DNA of 64,000 nt from Progne subis subis (taxonomy: Eukaryota; Chordata; Aves; Passeriformes; Hirundinidae). The position numbers and the translations under genes were made by a program. The stretch's first letter is position 1. Every line of letters begins with the position of its first letter. Positions 22,538-33,664 of the stretch are shown here, one piece after another. The stretch is from positions 1,250,001 to 1,314,000 of the forward strand of contig JAKJHU010000076.1 of assembly GCA_022316685.1 (NCBI GenBank), given 5' to 3'. The notes beneath the pieces are model-generated. The model had not been told where the DNA came from, ran no database searches, and was given only the letters and a program-made list of their open reading frames with translations.

Positions 22538-23078
22538 TGTTTCAGCTGGCCTGGAATTAATTTTCTTCACAGTGGCTGGTATGGGGCTCTGTATAGGATT
22601 TGTGCTGAGCACAGGGTTGATAATACGGAGATGTTTTTGTTATCACTGAGCACAACTTGCACAGAGCCAAGGCCTTTTCTGCTTTTCTTACTGCCATGCT
22701 GATGAGGAAGTTGGGGTTGCCTGGGAGCTTGGGAGTAGACAGAGCCAGGACAGGTGATCCAAACTGACCAAAGGGTTATTCTAGACCATGTGGTGTAATT
22801 CTCAATATAGAAAGTGAGGGGAACAAGAAGGAGGGGGAAACGTTTGAAGTCTTTTCTTGACTCGTCTTCCCAAGTCACTGTGACCTGTGGTGGGGAGACA
22901 GTTGAACACCTGCCAGGCATGGGAAGCAGTGAATTAATTCCTTGTTTTGCTTTGCTTATGGGCTTTTGCTTTCCCTGTTAAACTTCTACCCTTACACTTA
23001 TCTCCCCGATTTCTCTGCCGGGGGAGTGAGTGAGTGACTGCCTGAGACTTGGCTGCTGGCTGGGGTTAAACCACAACA
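22538..23078 (+). mobile_element. ERVL-like solo LTR, plus strand
   Basis: About 541 bp beginning TGTTTCAGCTGG and ending GGGGTTAAACCACAACA, the TG...CA ends of an abundant avian ERVL-type LTR. Internal landmarks are the GGACAGGTGATCCAAACTGA block at about 22750, CAATATAGAAAG in the position of a TATA box, GTTGAACACCTGCC, a TTTGCTTTCCCTGTTAAAC block near the polyadenylation region and a GGGGGAGTGAGTGAGTGACT block at about 23020. No internal viral genes and no second LTR are in the window. The flanks (CATGC before, AGAGT after) show no clear target duplication, which suggests age or a flanking deletion. Confidence 0.8.
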
Positions 23079-24190
23079 AGAGTATAGCATTTAAGACACT
23101 TTAACTGTATATTACCTTTCAAGTAAGGGATTCTTGAAAGTATGAACAAAAAGCATGATTGGTATCACTAAAATTAGTCAAAATTCTGCCAATTGCTAGG
23201 GCAATATTAACAATTTGGGACAAGTGAGACTCAAAGAGAATTTCAAGCGTAATTTAATATTCATAATCACAGCTTTGCATTGCTGTCTTACTATTCAGAG
23301 GATAGGAGAAATGCTGTAAGAAAACCCATTCCTTCCATCTTTCTCTTTCAGATCAGTTACAAAGATAACTTACTATATTTGAACACTGGGAAGATATCTT
23401 CAATACTGGTTGGGCAATGGTTAATATTAAAAAATCAAACCTTAGTTTTATCAGCTAATTCTGTCAGCTATGTCAGCTGTATTTCTTAGATACATATCTC
23501 AAAGTTTACAGACCTCATTTTGAAGAGTAGAGCTTGAAAAAATTTCATCATGGCTTCATGCATTGTCTCCTCTGTTCTCCTCTACCTTAGACTTTCCATT
23601 CTCCACATGCCTATTCTGAATCCTCCTCTCAGTTTCTGTTTCTGAATCTGCATTTTGCTTGGTGCTTCTACACACTTCCTGTTTATCCCACTCTCTCATA
23701 TTTCCTTGGACTAAATCTCCTATCTGTTATCTCATGTCCCTTCACAACAAATCCCATTTCATTAAGACACTTGCATCCATCTTCTTCTTGGCATACCTAC
23801 TCCAAGCAATTTCTACCACATGCATTCTCTGTCAGTCATGAATTTTGAAAGTGCCATCAATACTCCAAATGGAAATGTTTGAGATGCTTTGGCAAAGTCA
23901 GCCAATGGGGAAATATTCCCTTAACTGTGGAAATTTGGTGAGAAGTCCTCACTGTTCTTCAATATTAACTTTCAATCTCAAAAGATACTTGAAACATATT
24001 AGCAGATTTTTTTCTTTATTTTTCTCCCAGTGTTTCTCTATTTATTTACTTATTTTTTGGCATCAAGTAATTTCACCTAACATTCAGGGATTTTTGTTTG
24101 CTGTAATTTCAGAGGTGGGGAAAGAAAGACAAGTTTAAAAATGCATATGTTGTCCTTATTGTGCTGTAACAAGATTGGCATAGTACCAGT
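23079..24190. other. Unique-looking non-coding DNA
   Basis: No gene or repeat family recognised. The 97-codon frame at 23845-24138 (plus) has hydrophobic stretches but no recognisable domain. Confidence 0.5.
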
Positions 24191-24740
24191 GATGTTTGAA
24201 TTTCTCTCTTAGGAAGACTAAGATAGTTCAAGCAGCTGCACTGAAATTGCATTGAAAATGGATACTTTGCAAATTCTCCGCATAAATGAAAGTTTAAATT
24301 ACAAAAAGCCTTCTGACCGGTTATCTCTTAGTAAAGTGCTTTACAATTTGCATATAAACTTCATTTATTTTTCTAATTACACAGAGTAAAATGCATTCAT
24401 TTTGCTTTTGATTACAAGCAGTCGTGCCAAACACCTGTGACTATCACAAACTCTAATTTGTTATTTATTTACTTCAAAGCAATCTTATCATCTAAATGAT
24501 TCAAAGCATCAAAGACCTTAATTATTGATAGTCAGTTTGAAGGGTTGCACTTTCCATGTCCTTGGGCTGGAGGCACTTCTCTGTTTTCTTCTCCTCAAGT
24601 ACACACTTGGCTGAGCAAAAGGACATATGATTCTGCTAAGAAGTGTTTTGGAAATCACATTCTTATTTAATTGCAACTAGATTTAGACAATACCAAAGAG
24701 ACAAGACTGACAACTACAATATGGAATCTATTAAAGGAAC
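24191..24740. promoter_or_regulatory. Candidate conserved non-coding element
   Basis: Repeat-free, high-complexity AT-rich block carrying many homeodomain/POU/Sox-like words: TTTGCATATAAACTTC, TTTCTAATTACACAG, ACCTTAATTATTGATAG, TAAATGATTCAAAGC and AAACACCTGTGAC. No open frame crosses it. The texture fits a deeply conserved enhancer, but no alignment was available and this is inference. Confidence 0.25.
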
Positions 24741-25690
24741 AAAAAATAAAAAAAAATTAGTCTCCTTTTTACCTTGAAAATATCACATGTACTGTGCAAG
24801 TTTGATCTGTCTCCACAACACTAATGTTTTGTGAATACCTTTCATTTATTCCAGACAAAAATTTACCCCAAATTTACACTTTTGCAATATATGTGCACGT
24901 GGTGTGTCTTGTCATGATGAATTTTTAATATTTTCTTACAATTTACTTAGAACATTTAAGTGGGTTAAAAACTCTTATACAAATCAGAAGGGAAAGGATG
25001 AAGAGGTCTTCAATACAAACAAGACACAAAGCTAACACGCATGTTTTAGGATGCAAATTCCTAGCTTATGCACATGCTTGGGTATCATAATGCAAACCTT
25101 CAGACAAAGATTCTTGGTTGCCTCTGTCTGCAAACCATGTATTTTCCAGAGTCTTCGATCGTCATAGCTACTATACTCTCATGGTGCCTTGAAGGTGTGG
25201 TATATTAGATCAATTTCTTGGAGCTGAGAGTACTCAGAGCTTCAGATAATTCAGATAATTTTTAATGACTCCATTCTCCATTAACCTCTACAATATTTTA
25301 ACTTTAATGCTTAAGGCCTTCAAATATAAGAAGGGTCATATTACTCCTGAAGCCTTCATAAAACTGATCACGAAGCCTACAGAATGAATAGTTTGATGTC
25401 TAAGTTCCTCACCTGTATCCTTCTACTTTTAAACAAATATCTTAAACTTTATTTCAGCTGTAGATTTCCCAGGGTACAAGGAAACAGGATACAGTTCTCA
25501 CTGTTCTTGAAATACATTCATAGAGTGTATGCCTGTCTGCCAACCTGTCTGCCACTACCTCTTTACCCTAATCTCATTCATTTTAGACTGGGCTGGCTCC
25601 TGCTGTTTCGTTGTTTGACTGGAAAAACCCAAGTTGCCTTGTTTGTATGTCTAGACATACCACATTCAGTCAGGAGTTGCACGATGTAAA
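24741..25690. other. Unique-looking non-coding DNA
   Basis: No gene recognised. The frame 25384-25689 (plus, 101 codons) has no domain and ends just before the possible LTR remnant. Confidence 0.5.
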
Positions 25691-25990
25691 AGACCTGTGG
25701 AGAATCCTGTTCCATAGGAATCAAGGAGTGAACTAAGGAGGATATGCACGGTAGCCAATACAGCGCCAATGCATGGATACAGTACATATAAAGTCCATGT
25801 GGATATACACATGAACCCATGATTTGGTTAGACCTGCGGCTGTATAAACCACATCAGTTGCACTGGCTGAGGAGTGAGGCGAGGTTGTGAATGGATTATG
25901 TGTGTCCCAGCCATACTGTGATACAACTTCAGAATATGGTCTCCTGTAAGAGCAATGCTGATGTTTTAATAAACTATTTACGTATTCCTT
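25690..25990 (+). mobile_element. Possible LTR-like remnant
   Basis: A segment with a TATA-like GCTGTATAAACCAC (about 25839-25852) and, about 125 bp on, TTTTAATAAACTATT, a polyadenylation-signal-like motif. GC content is higher than in the flanks. Its ends and family are not recognised, so this is a weak call based only on the order of promoter and poly-A signals. Confidence 0.2.
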
Positions 25991-26894
25991 AAATGACTTG
26001 TTAAGCCCTGAATTCAGGATTCACCCTCTGCAATATGATATGACAGTGGAAAGCTTTTCACATCTAGAGTTCTATGGTTTTTGTTTTCCTGTCTTTTAAC
26101 TCATTATATCATTATCTTCTACAAAAGAACCACCAAATCATCTGTTCTGCTCTTGGCAAATTCAAGAAAAGTCTCAAGAATTCAATTGCAGTAAATAATA
26201 TGCAATATCTTAAGCATCTTAATACTGTTATCATGTTTTTTAATTGGTATGTTTTGGTTTTATTTTTTAAATAATCATAACCAAAAACAATGCATATGAT
26301 ATTATAAAGCTAGGAGTAACACCTACATGCTAACATTTTGCTCATCTCCGAAGATATTAAACAATAATCTTCCTGGAAATGCAAAAAAAATTTAAGTACA
26401 TCTTCTGTGCATCTTTTCAGCATTAATAGGAAGAGAGTAAAAATGAATCAGAAAATATAATGTACATAATTGTTCTACTAACTCTTGACTTTCTAGGCAG
26501 TACCATCTCAGGATGGTTACATTTGATATGTCCTACAATGGTAAAGAGAATATGGCAACCATAATTATGAGGTAATCCCACAGGAAGATATAGGTTCTTT
26601 TATTAAACCATGATTATTAAAGTTTGAATATCTCATAAATAATGAATCATAGCAGTACACAATTGTGAGGTCAAGGTGCAAATTGTGTAACAAAGTTGTG
26701 CCTGCTATTGTTAGGGCTTCATCAAAAGCAATACATGAAACAGAGGAGAGAATACTTGAATTTTCAAGCTAAGACTGAATAGAGGCCAATATGAGCTGAG
26801 ATAATTAACATATTACTGAAAGATTCGACATTAAAATTTTTGTTCAGCCAACAAAACATGATTTTGCAATTCCATTATAAATGTATAAAAAAAG
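25991..26894. other. Unique-looking non-coding DNA
   Basis: Very AT-rich sequence without recognised genes or elements. Confidence 0.5.
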
Positions 26895-26985
26895 AGCTTT
26901 TCAAGAGTGTATAAACACATATGCATATATAAGTGTATATATATACACATATGTATACATAAGTGTGTGTATATATATGTAAAAT
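26895..26985. repeat. TATATACA/GTGTATAT alternating purine-pyrimidine tract
   Basis: About 90 bp of alternating T/A and T/G-A/C dinucleotides, including GTGTATATATATACACATAT, which is locally palindromic and could extrude hairpins. Confidence 0.85.
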
Positions 26986-27086
26986 ATCTTTTAAGAAGTA
27001 ATCTCTGCAATGTATTGAAATACACAAATCTGCAAGCTTCAGAGCTTCAGCTGAGGAAATGAAAATTGACTACTCAGGTTTCCCTT

Positions 27087-27624
27087 CTAGCTAATCACAA
27101 AGTGAAGTAGTACTAATACTATTAGCAAGTTAACATGCACAAGCAAACCGCATGTATATTCTCAAATTATTTTAATATTAACAACCTAATGTGTTATTGT
27201 TAACTGAGGAAAATAAAATTATTTAAATCACTGCTTTCCACTTCTTTAAATCACTACTTAAGTGCATTTTCTAGGTAATTGGTAAATTGATAGTTCCAGT
27301 TTCTCTCATTCTTTCTCCCTTTTTCCCATCTATGACTTTTCAAATACTGCACAGGTACTGATTTGACTGAAATTAAGCATCTGATGCAAAGCTCTCTGAA
27401 GTCAGCATAAAGTCACTAACTTTAGTGACACTTGGATGAAACCCTAAGTAAGCTGTTTAAAATCTCTACCTTTACAGCTGATTCCTGCAAGCAAGAGAAA
27501 TTGTTGGGTGGCCAGTGGTCAAGTTTTCCATCCAATATCAAAGCTGTTTTCTTAATTGACCTCTACAGTCTTTGCTACTTGACTTTTTGAATTATTAGTA
27601 CTATTTCACTTTGTGATTAGCTAG
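27087..27624. mobile_element. Candidate terminal-inverted-repeat element (MITE-like), 538 bp
   Basis: The 31-bp left end, 27087-27117 (CTAGCTAATCACAAAGTGAA followed by GTAGTACTAAT), matches the reverse complement of the right end, 27594-27624, with a single mismatch. The 476-bp interior is AT-rich with no open frame of interest. If the two bases TA on each side (27088-27089 and 27621-27622) are read as target duplications, the inner ends start GCTAATCAC, as expected of a small non-autonomous Tc1/mariner-type element. I do not recognise the family. An alternative is a local inverted duplication. Confidence 0.5.
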
Positions 27625-30367
27625 TTTTAAGTCTTAATGTATTGCTAACATTACTTACAGGGCTTTCATTTATGATAGTGCTCAGCATGGCCAAGAGGAA
27701 TGGTACTACATGAATACAAACTCCAGTGCACCACCTTTCCTCTGTTGCGAAATTTACCATGAAATTGAGTCTACTTGCTTCTACTGAATCATCATTATAT
27801 CATCAGTGACCTTCCACTCTGATCAGTATGATCCAAATCCACCTCACAATACTTCTTTGAAGAGAGACGTGGATTGTCTAAGAAAATGCAAACTAGTAGA
27901 CCTTGCATTAATTCAGAGTGCAGGGCAAAAAAATAATCTGTACTTAGTTTTCTTCCAGGGAACTAAGGAACGGTTTACAGTGGAAGACATGACATAATGG
28001 TCTCCTCTGCCAGTCCAGCCCTTAAAGTAAGTGGAGTTTGCTTGGGGGGTTGTCCTAAGTGAAGCAGCACCCTTTTTCCTAGTGAAACTTGGCCTCTCTC
28101 ATTGTAGTGTTATCCTAAATTTTTTTTTTTTTTTTAAAAAAAAGGTCATTTGTGTTTTTAATGATCATGTATCAGTAGATTGTGGACCACAGAGAGGACA
28201 GCACAAGCCATGCTTAGTGTCACTGTATCAAGGTTCCTCTACAGGCAGGTGCCAGAGCACATGCAATTCTACATTCACCCAATCACTTGTGAAAACACAG
28301 CAGCATTCGGGAAAAAAGCTCTCTCAGGAGACAGCCCTCCAAGCAGAAGAGTCAATGCAGTGGTATCAATTGCATACTTTTTCTGTCCCAATAGGAAAAA
28401 TAAAAAGAGAGAAAGAGTTCATTGTCAGTGTACAAACTGAGTGAAGAGGTAGGGAGGCCTATCTTCAGCCTGCAGTAACACCCCACAGCTTCTCCATTTC
28501 ATCCTGGAAAGTGCATGAGAGCTAAAATAATTCTAGAAGGAGCTGTGAATGGCAGAGAAATGGTTTGCCACTACTGTTATGTTTGCAGTGGCTTGCACAT
28601 GATATTCCACAAGTCTACCCACAGTCATTCCACGATCAATGAAATGCTTTATTTATGCTCAGAGCTGTCACTTGCTAGTGGTAAAATCTTATTGTGTGCC
28701 TCAGAACACACATAACATGTACATGATGTGGCACTCAATTAAGTGCACATATCAATCAAGAGACAGCGTGAAGATCTCTTTGTCAGTTTCATTGCTCCCT
28801 GCCCTAGGTAGAGCCCTTTCATTAAAGCTGTTTATTGTATTTTTTGCTCATTCTGCATATCCTTTGGGCTGGTTTTGTAGCCAAAAACAAAAACAGCAAG
28901 AGGAGAGCCTACACATTTCATGGTCCAATATATGCCTGAAATATGAACATTTTTCATGTTTAGTTCCCAGAATTTTTTACCACATACTTGAAAACAGTGA
29001 GGGTTTTCAGCTCTCTGGTTTAGAGTAAACACAAGTTCCTTTCCTCATCCCTCCCCTTCTTACCTCCAGTCTTTCTTTGTGGGGACACCAGGGAGGCCAG
29101 TGACAAGTAGGTTAACCTGATAACAAGTGGGGATTACAAGGAAAAATTGCTCTCCAAGAGCATCTCTGTCAGCCTCTATGAGGACTTCAGCCTTTAACAC
29201 CATGCAATAATTTTCAGCCCAATTATTTTCACAAAAACTTTTGTGGAAACTATTCTGCTTTTGCTCTTCACAGTTTCTAGTTTGGAGATTGCAGAGGACT
29301 GACATCAGCGCTTTGTTGCATAAAAACAGCCATGAAATGCTCCTCAGGATGTGAAGTATCATGCAGGCAGCTGGGCACATAGTAATGTCAAGATGTAACT
29401 AGCACAACATGATACAGTTCAAACTCAGAAATTAGGTTTTAATTTGCTGCAAAATTTAACACTATTAAACAGGGATTAACACTGCAGCAATTAAAGTGCA
29501 ATCGGAAAAGCTCTTGCCTATGAGGTGGGAAGGGATGAATTAACTTTAGGCAAACACCAGGAAGCTTTGAGAGCATAAAAGAAATGGAGCATGGGAGAGA
29601 ACATACAGGTGCAAAATCTCTTCCTGCATTGGTAAACCATCTCGACTGCACAAGCCTCTGGGAAATATTTTGAAAATCATTCAACACAAATATAACAATA
29701 CTGTAATTCTGCTAACTCAAGAGTAGGAAGCAAAGGACCAATGTTTTGTTATTTCTACTAAAGCTGGGACTTAAGAGATTCTCTTCCTTCTCCTAAAAGA
29801 ACATTTGCAAGCCATACCAACAAAATAGCTTTCAAAGGTCTGGTTTTTTACCTGAAGGACTACTTTCAATAACCAATCCCTACGTTCATCTAGTAGTATT
29901 TTTGTGAGAAAATATTTAAACGTTTTTGTTCAGCTACCATTATTTAAACCACTTGCTCCTTAGTAACTACCTTAACTTATGCATTCCCTTGCCTTTATTT
30001 GCAATTTTGGCCCTCTAATTTGCCAGCTTCTGTTCCTTGCCACAATTTTTAAAGTTTTGCACAAATCATAGGTTTTTCTTCTCCTTCTTTTTGTATCATG
30101 CTCTTACTCATTTCTTAATCCTTTAAATGTAGGTCATGATTCTATACCAAAGCAACAGAAGGCTTGCATCTTTGGCCTTCAATTTCTTTACTACAGATTT
30201 CTTTGATTTATTATTTTTTTTATCTATGGGAAGTTTATTCTATATGGTTATGGCAACTATTCCAAATGTTATTGCAGGTAATCAAGTCTTCCCTCCTCTG
30301 GAGGAGCTTTCATAATGCTGTCCCATCAGTAAGCAATACACTTGTAACTTTATTTGTGCATCTGTGT
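27625..30367. other. Unique-looking non-coding DNA
   Basis: No gene or repeat family recognised, apart from a T15-A8 junction at 28120-28143. Frames such as 28031-28444, 28639-29028 (plus) and 29060-29380 (minus) carry no recognisable domain. An acceptor-like TTTTCTTCCAG (ends 27959) followed by a donor-like GTAAGTGG (28028) bounds a segment with stops in all frames, probably chance. Confidence 0.5.
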
Positions 30368-30371
30368 GGGG

Positions 30372-30404
30372 GAAAAAAAAAAAAAAAAGAGAGAGAGAGA
30401 GAGA
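30372..30404. repeat. A16-(GA)n simple repeat
   Basis: A run of A passes directly into eight GA dinucleotides. Confidence 0.9.
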
Positions 30405-31880
30405 TCCAAAGGAATACTATTGACAAGTATTAGGCCTCTAAAAGAGCAGAGAAATCATCTTAGGCTAGTTCTGTAGTCAGAGAGAGACACCTCCACACAG
30501 CACTACTAAAGATCTGAATTTGAAAAGTCAAAGAAAAGGCCCAAGAGCACTATTAGCTGACTCAACTGTGCAAACAATCAACAATTTCTAAAAACTGGAC
30601 CAGACACTCCTCATTTTTTTATTCATTCTTCTGTCTCCTTTGGCCTAAAAATATGGCTGAAGTTTGTTTTATCTGGAGGAACATTACTGACTTCCTTGCT
30701 AGCATAATACCAAACGCTGTGCTTCTTCCAAGATAATTTGCAAAGCTGATCTAGTTCTTCCATTGTCATATTTACTGTGGGATACAAATACATTACAGAA
30801 AGTGGCAAAGGAGAATCCAAGGAAGCAAGCAAGATCTTGGTACAAATTGAGAAACAAAAAAACATGACAAATTTAAAGCACTCTTCAGAAGTGTGTTTTT
30901 ACTGAGGGTCACTGAAAGGAGGATGAGGAAGGAGAGAAAGAGCTCAAGGCCCATGGGCTCTGCATTATTGACAGGATATAATTTCAATAAAAGACCAAAA
31001 TGTAGTGAACTGGGAGCCAGGAACAAGTCTCCACTGCAAATGAAAGAAGTGCAGATGTAGCTTGTGGCAAGGGAGTTTCTGGGCCAGGAGATAATTTTCC
31101 TCTTCTAAATGCCCTGCTGCCTGTGCTAAAGGCTAGCTCAGTTACCTGGGACAGCTGCTAAAATTCATTTCAGACTGTCATGAAGAAGGAGCTGTTTAGG
31201 AGCTAAAAGAATCCTCTGCAGGCTCATACAAATGGTTTGCTCAGGAGCTTCATTTGTGTTGAGACTCCTGTCCTTGGTTCCTGCCTGTTTATATTCAAAA
31301 CCAGTATCCTTACCTGCTTCTGGGCTTTGTTTCTGTCCATGTCAGAAATCACATTGCTCCATTTATTTGATGGGAGAAATTGCTGTTAATCAATTAGTTC
31401 AATTCTACCAGTGCTGTAGAGCAAATTGAACCCTTTGTTTTTCATTGTGCATATGGTGAGAGTGCAGGTTAAAGGAGATGGAAAGTCTTTGCACTAATGA
31501 AAATGAAATACACTTCAGCCTGGTCTCCTCTCTAATAGCTTTTATATTCCTCTTGAATCTATTCCCATTTTCTCCCTGCAAAATAAGCTAAGATTCAGCA
31601 TCAAATCCTGAAATATAATAAATTTCTTTCATGGAATTCTGTTCCTTCCCTGGCTGAAAGAGTTTTTAGGCTAATAGATGGAAAAGGCATTTCTCAAGCT
31701 GACATGAGTGTTACCCTGGTTTTTCTGAGTTTTTTTATTAGCCTTTTTGAATTTCATAATGGAGTCAGATCTTTTAGTTACTGTAGAATATTAGAGCAGT
31801 TTTTCTACCTTTTCCCACAGATGTAACATAAACAAATCCTTTGTTTTTCATTCTCTGTCCTTTGTTTGCATATTTCTCAC
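30405..31880. other. Unique-looking non-coding DNA
   Basis: No gene or element recognised. Open frames at 30623-30865 and 30793-31026 (minus) and 31232-31429 (plus) are uninformative. Confidence 0.5.
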
Positions 31881-31881
31881 C

Positions 31882-32120
31882 TGAAAACAATTGTAACTGA
31901 CAATTGGTCTGGCCACTGAGGCTGAGGGGTGGAAACCCCAAAAAGCCAATCTCCTGCTAGACCCACAAATGTATAAAAATTAAAGAATAAAAAAAGGGGC
32001 TCTCTTCCTTATCTCTCCGCTCTCTCAGCAGGAGCTGGGATCGGAAGGACCTCTGCTTTGCAAAAATATCTTGTCTGCGTGTGACTGCTTTGTGTGTCTC
32101 GGTGACACATGAGAACAACA
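31882..32120 (+). mobile_element. LTR-like element, probable avian ERV solo LTR
   Basis: A block with the order expected of a short LTR. It has CTGGCCACTGAGGCTGAGGG, CCAATCTCCTGC (CCAAT box, about 31948), ATGTATAAAAATTAAAG (TATA-like, about 31970), AGAATAAAAAAAGGGGC (poly-A signal-like, about 31985), CTCTCCGCTCTCTCAGC, then CTTGTCTGCGTGTGACTGC and GTGTCTCGGTGACA. It agrees with what I recall of a songbird LTR family. The ends are uncertain (a TG at 31882 or 31892; a CA at 32107 or 32120), and no target duplication was found. Confidence 0.45.
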
Positions 32121-33388
32121 GTCAGGTGCAGTGATACAGAATTCACTTAAAGGCACCCTACAAAGACCACATTTTGTTTTATTTTAATTTGTTCAGGATG
32201 CAGTGTTTCCTTGAAAAGCACCCAGGAATTGATTTTTTTACTAAGATTTCATAAATGAAAAATACTGGAATAACATTTTATGATTACTTTTCATAATTAA
32301 AGTATTTTTCAAACAATCAGCATCACATAAAACAGGTCAGTCAACAGCCACACTGCACTTGCAGCCCTTCTCTCAGGGCACCACTTGCCCAAGTCTCAAT
32401 TCAAATGTAAAAACTACTCTCCATAATTCTGATGGTAAAAACAACAGAAGTAATCATTCCATAAGCAGACTCTGAAGGTGTAGCATGAAGCTGATGAGGA
32501 AGAGCCCTGGCTTCCTTATACTTGTGACTGGCGTGCCCTACAATGACAGTGTTTCTGTGGTCTGAGCCCAGGGAACATTGCACAGTAGACCTGGAGTGAT
32601 CTTTGTGATTTAAATCCCTTGCTGTCACTTTCAAGTCACAGAGGGCTTGTTTGAATTGGCCACTGGATTCTTCTAAATGAAGTTTCTTCAATGAGAATGG
32701 CAGATGCATGTGTAGTAGAGGGAGAATTAATGTGACTAGTTTCATAGGAAACATGTTTCAGTGACACACCAATGTTTCAAAATATTTTCATCTCTAAGTA
32801 GGATGAACACTAGAAATTTCAAAAATGTTCAAGACTGAAGAGATATATTTTCAAATACTTTGGGGCATAGAAGAAAGCTTACTCCAGCACTATCTTGAAA
32901 TACATCATTTTAATCACAACAGTTTTAAAAGACACAAAGTTTCCTTCATTTTCTTAACAAAAGTAATTTTAAACTGGAAAAATTTGTTGAAAAAAAAAAC
33001 TGAAGCAATACTGAAACTAGTTTTGAAAACTTTTCTAAAACAACCTATGAGTTAAAGTATCTTTGGTACCAGTCTTTGCCCCTATAAAATCTTGCTTCAA
33101 TAAATCACCAATTATAGTGAAAAGAGTTATTACAAAAGTCTGACCAGCTGTATTCTCTACTACTATATTCTGAAGTGTGCTCAATTGCCATAAAATTTAT
33201 TTTCACACACACCCCTCTTAACCTATTTCAACTTGCCTTTGTTTTCACAATTCTAATCATTGGTCTTTATAGGATAAGTTTCCATTTTATCTCTGAGACA
33301 CATCCAGCACAATTCCTAGCATCCCAACTTTAGATTGAAACAGACATCCATATACCCTCAGATATAAATTCTCTAGCATTTTCTAAAA
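32121..33388. other. Unique-looking non-coding DNA
   Basis: AT-rich sequence without recognised genes. The frame 32401-32754 (minus, 117 codons) has no domain. Confidence 0.5.
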
Positions 33389-33664
33389 GGATTTTTTTTT
33401 TCTCTTCCTTTCCTTTCCTTTCCTTTCCTTTCCTTTCCTTTCCTTTCCTTTCCTTTCCTTTCCTTTCCTTTCCTTTCCTTTCCTTTCCTTTCCTTTCCTT
33501 TCCTTTCCTTTCCTTTCCTTTCCTTTCCTTTCCTTTCCTTTCCTTTCCTTTCCTTTCCTTTCCTTTCCTTTCCTTTCCTTTCCTTTCCTTTCCTTTCCTT
33601 TCCTTTCCTTTCCTTTCCTTTCCTTTCCTTTCTCCTTTCTTTTCCTTTCTTTTCCTTTCTTCTT
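33389..33664. repeat. Large (CCTTT)n pentanucleotide array
   Basis: A T10 run leads into about 45 essentially perfect CCTTT units (about 33405-33632), followed by degenerate TTTTCCTTTC units to 33664. The strand is pure pyrimidine, so the array has mirror symmetry and could adopt triplex (H-DNA) structure. The 140-codon minus-strand frame across it (33330-33752) is a lysine-glycine-lysine-glutamate-arginine translation of the repeat, not a protein. Array length is likely polymorphic and may be mis-assembled. Confidence 0.98.

Noticed and set aside
22567..22920. 117-codon minus-strand frame.
   Set aside because: Antisense reading of the plus-strand ERVL-like LTR.
27960..28027. Acceptor TTTTCTTCCAG to donor GTAAGTGG, 68-bp possible exon on plus.
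   Set aside because: Stops in all three frames and weak exon-end context. At most non-coding, and no other evidence.
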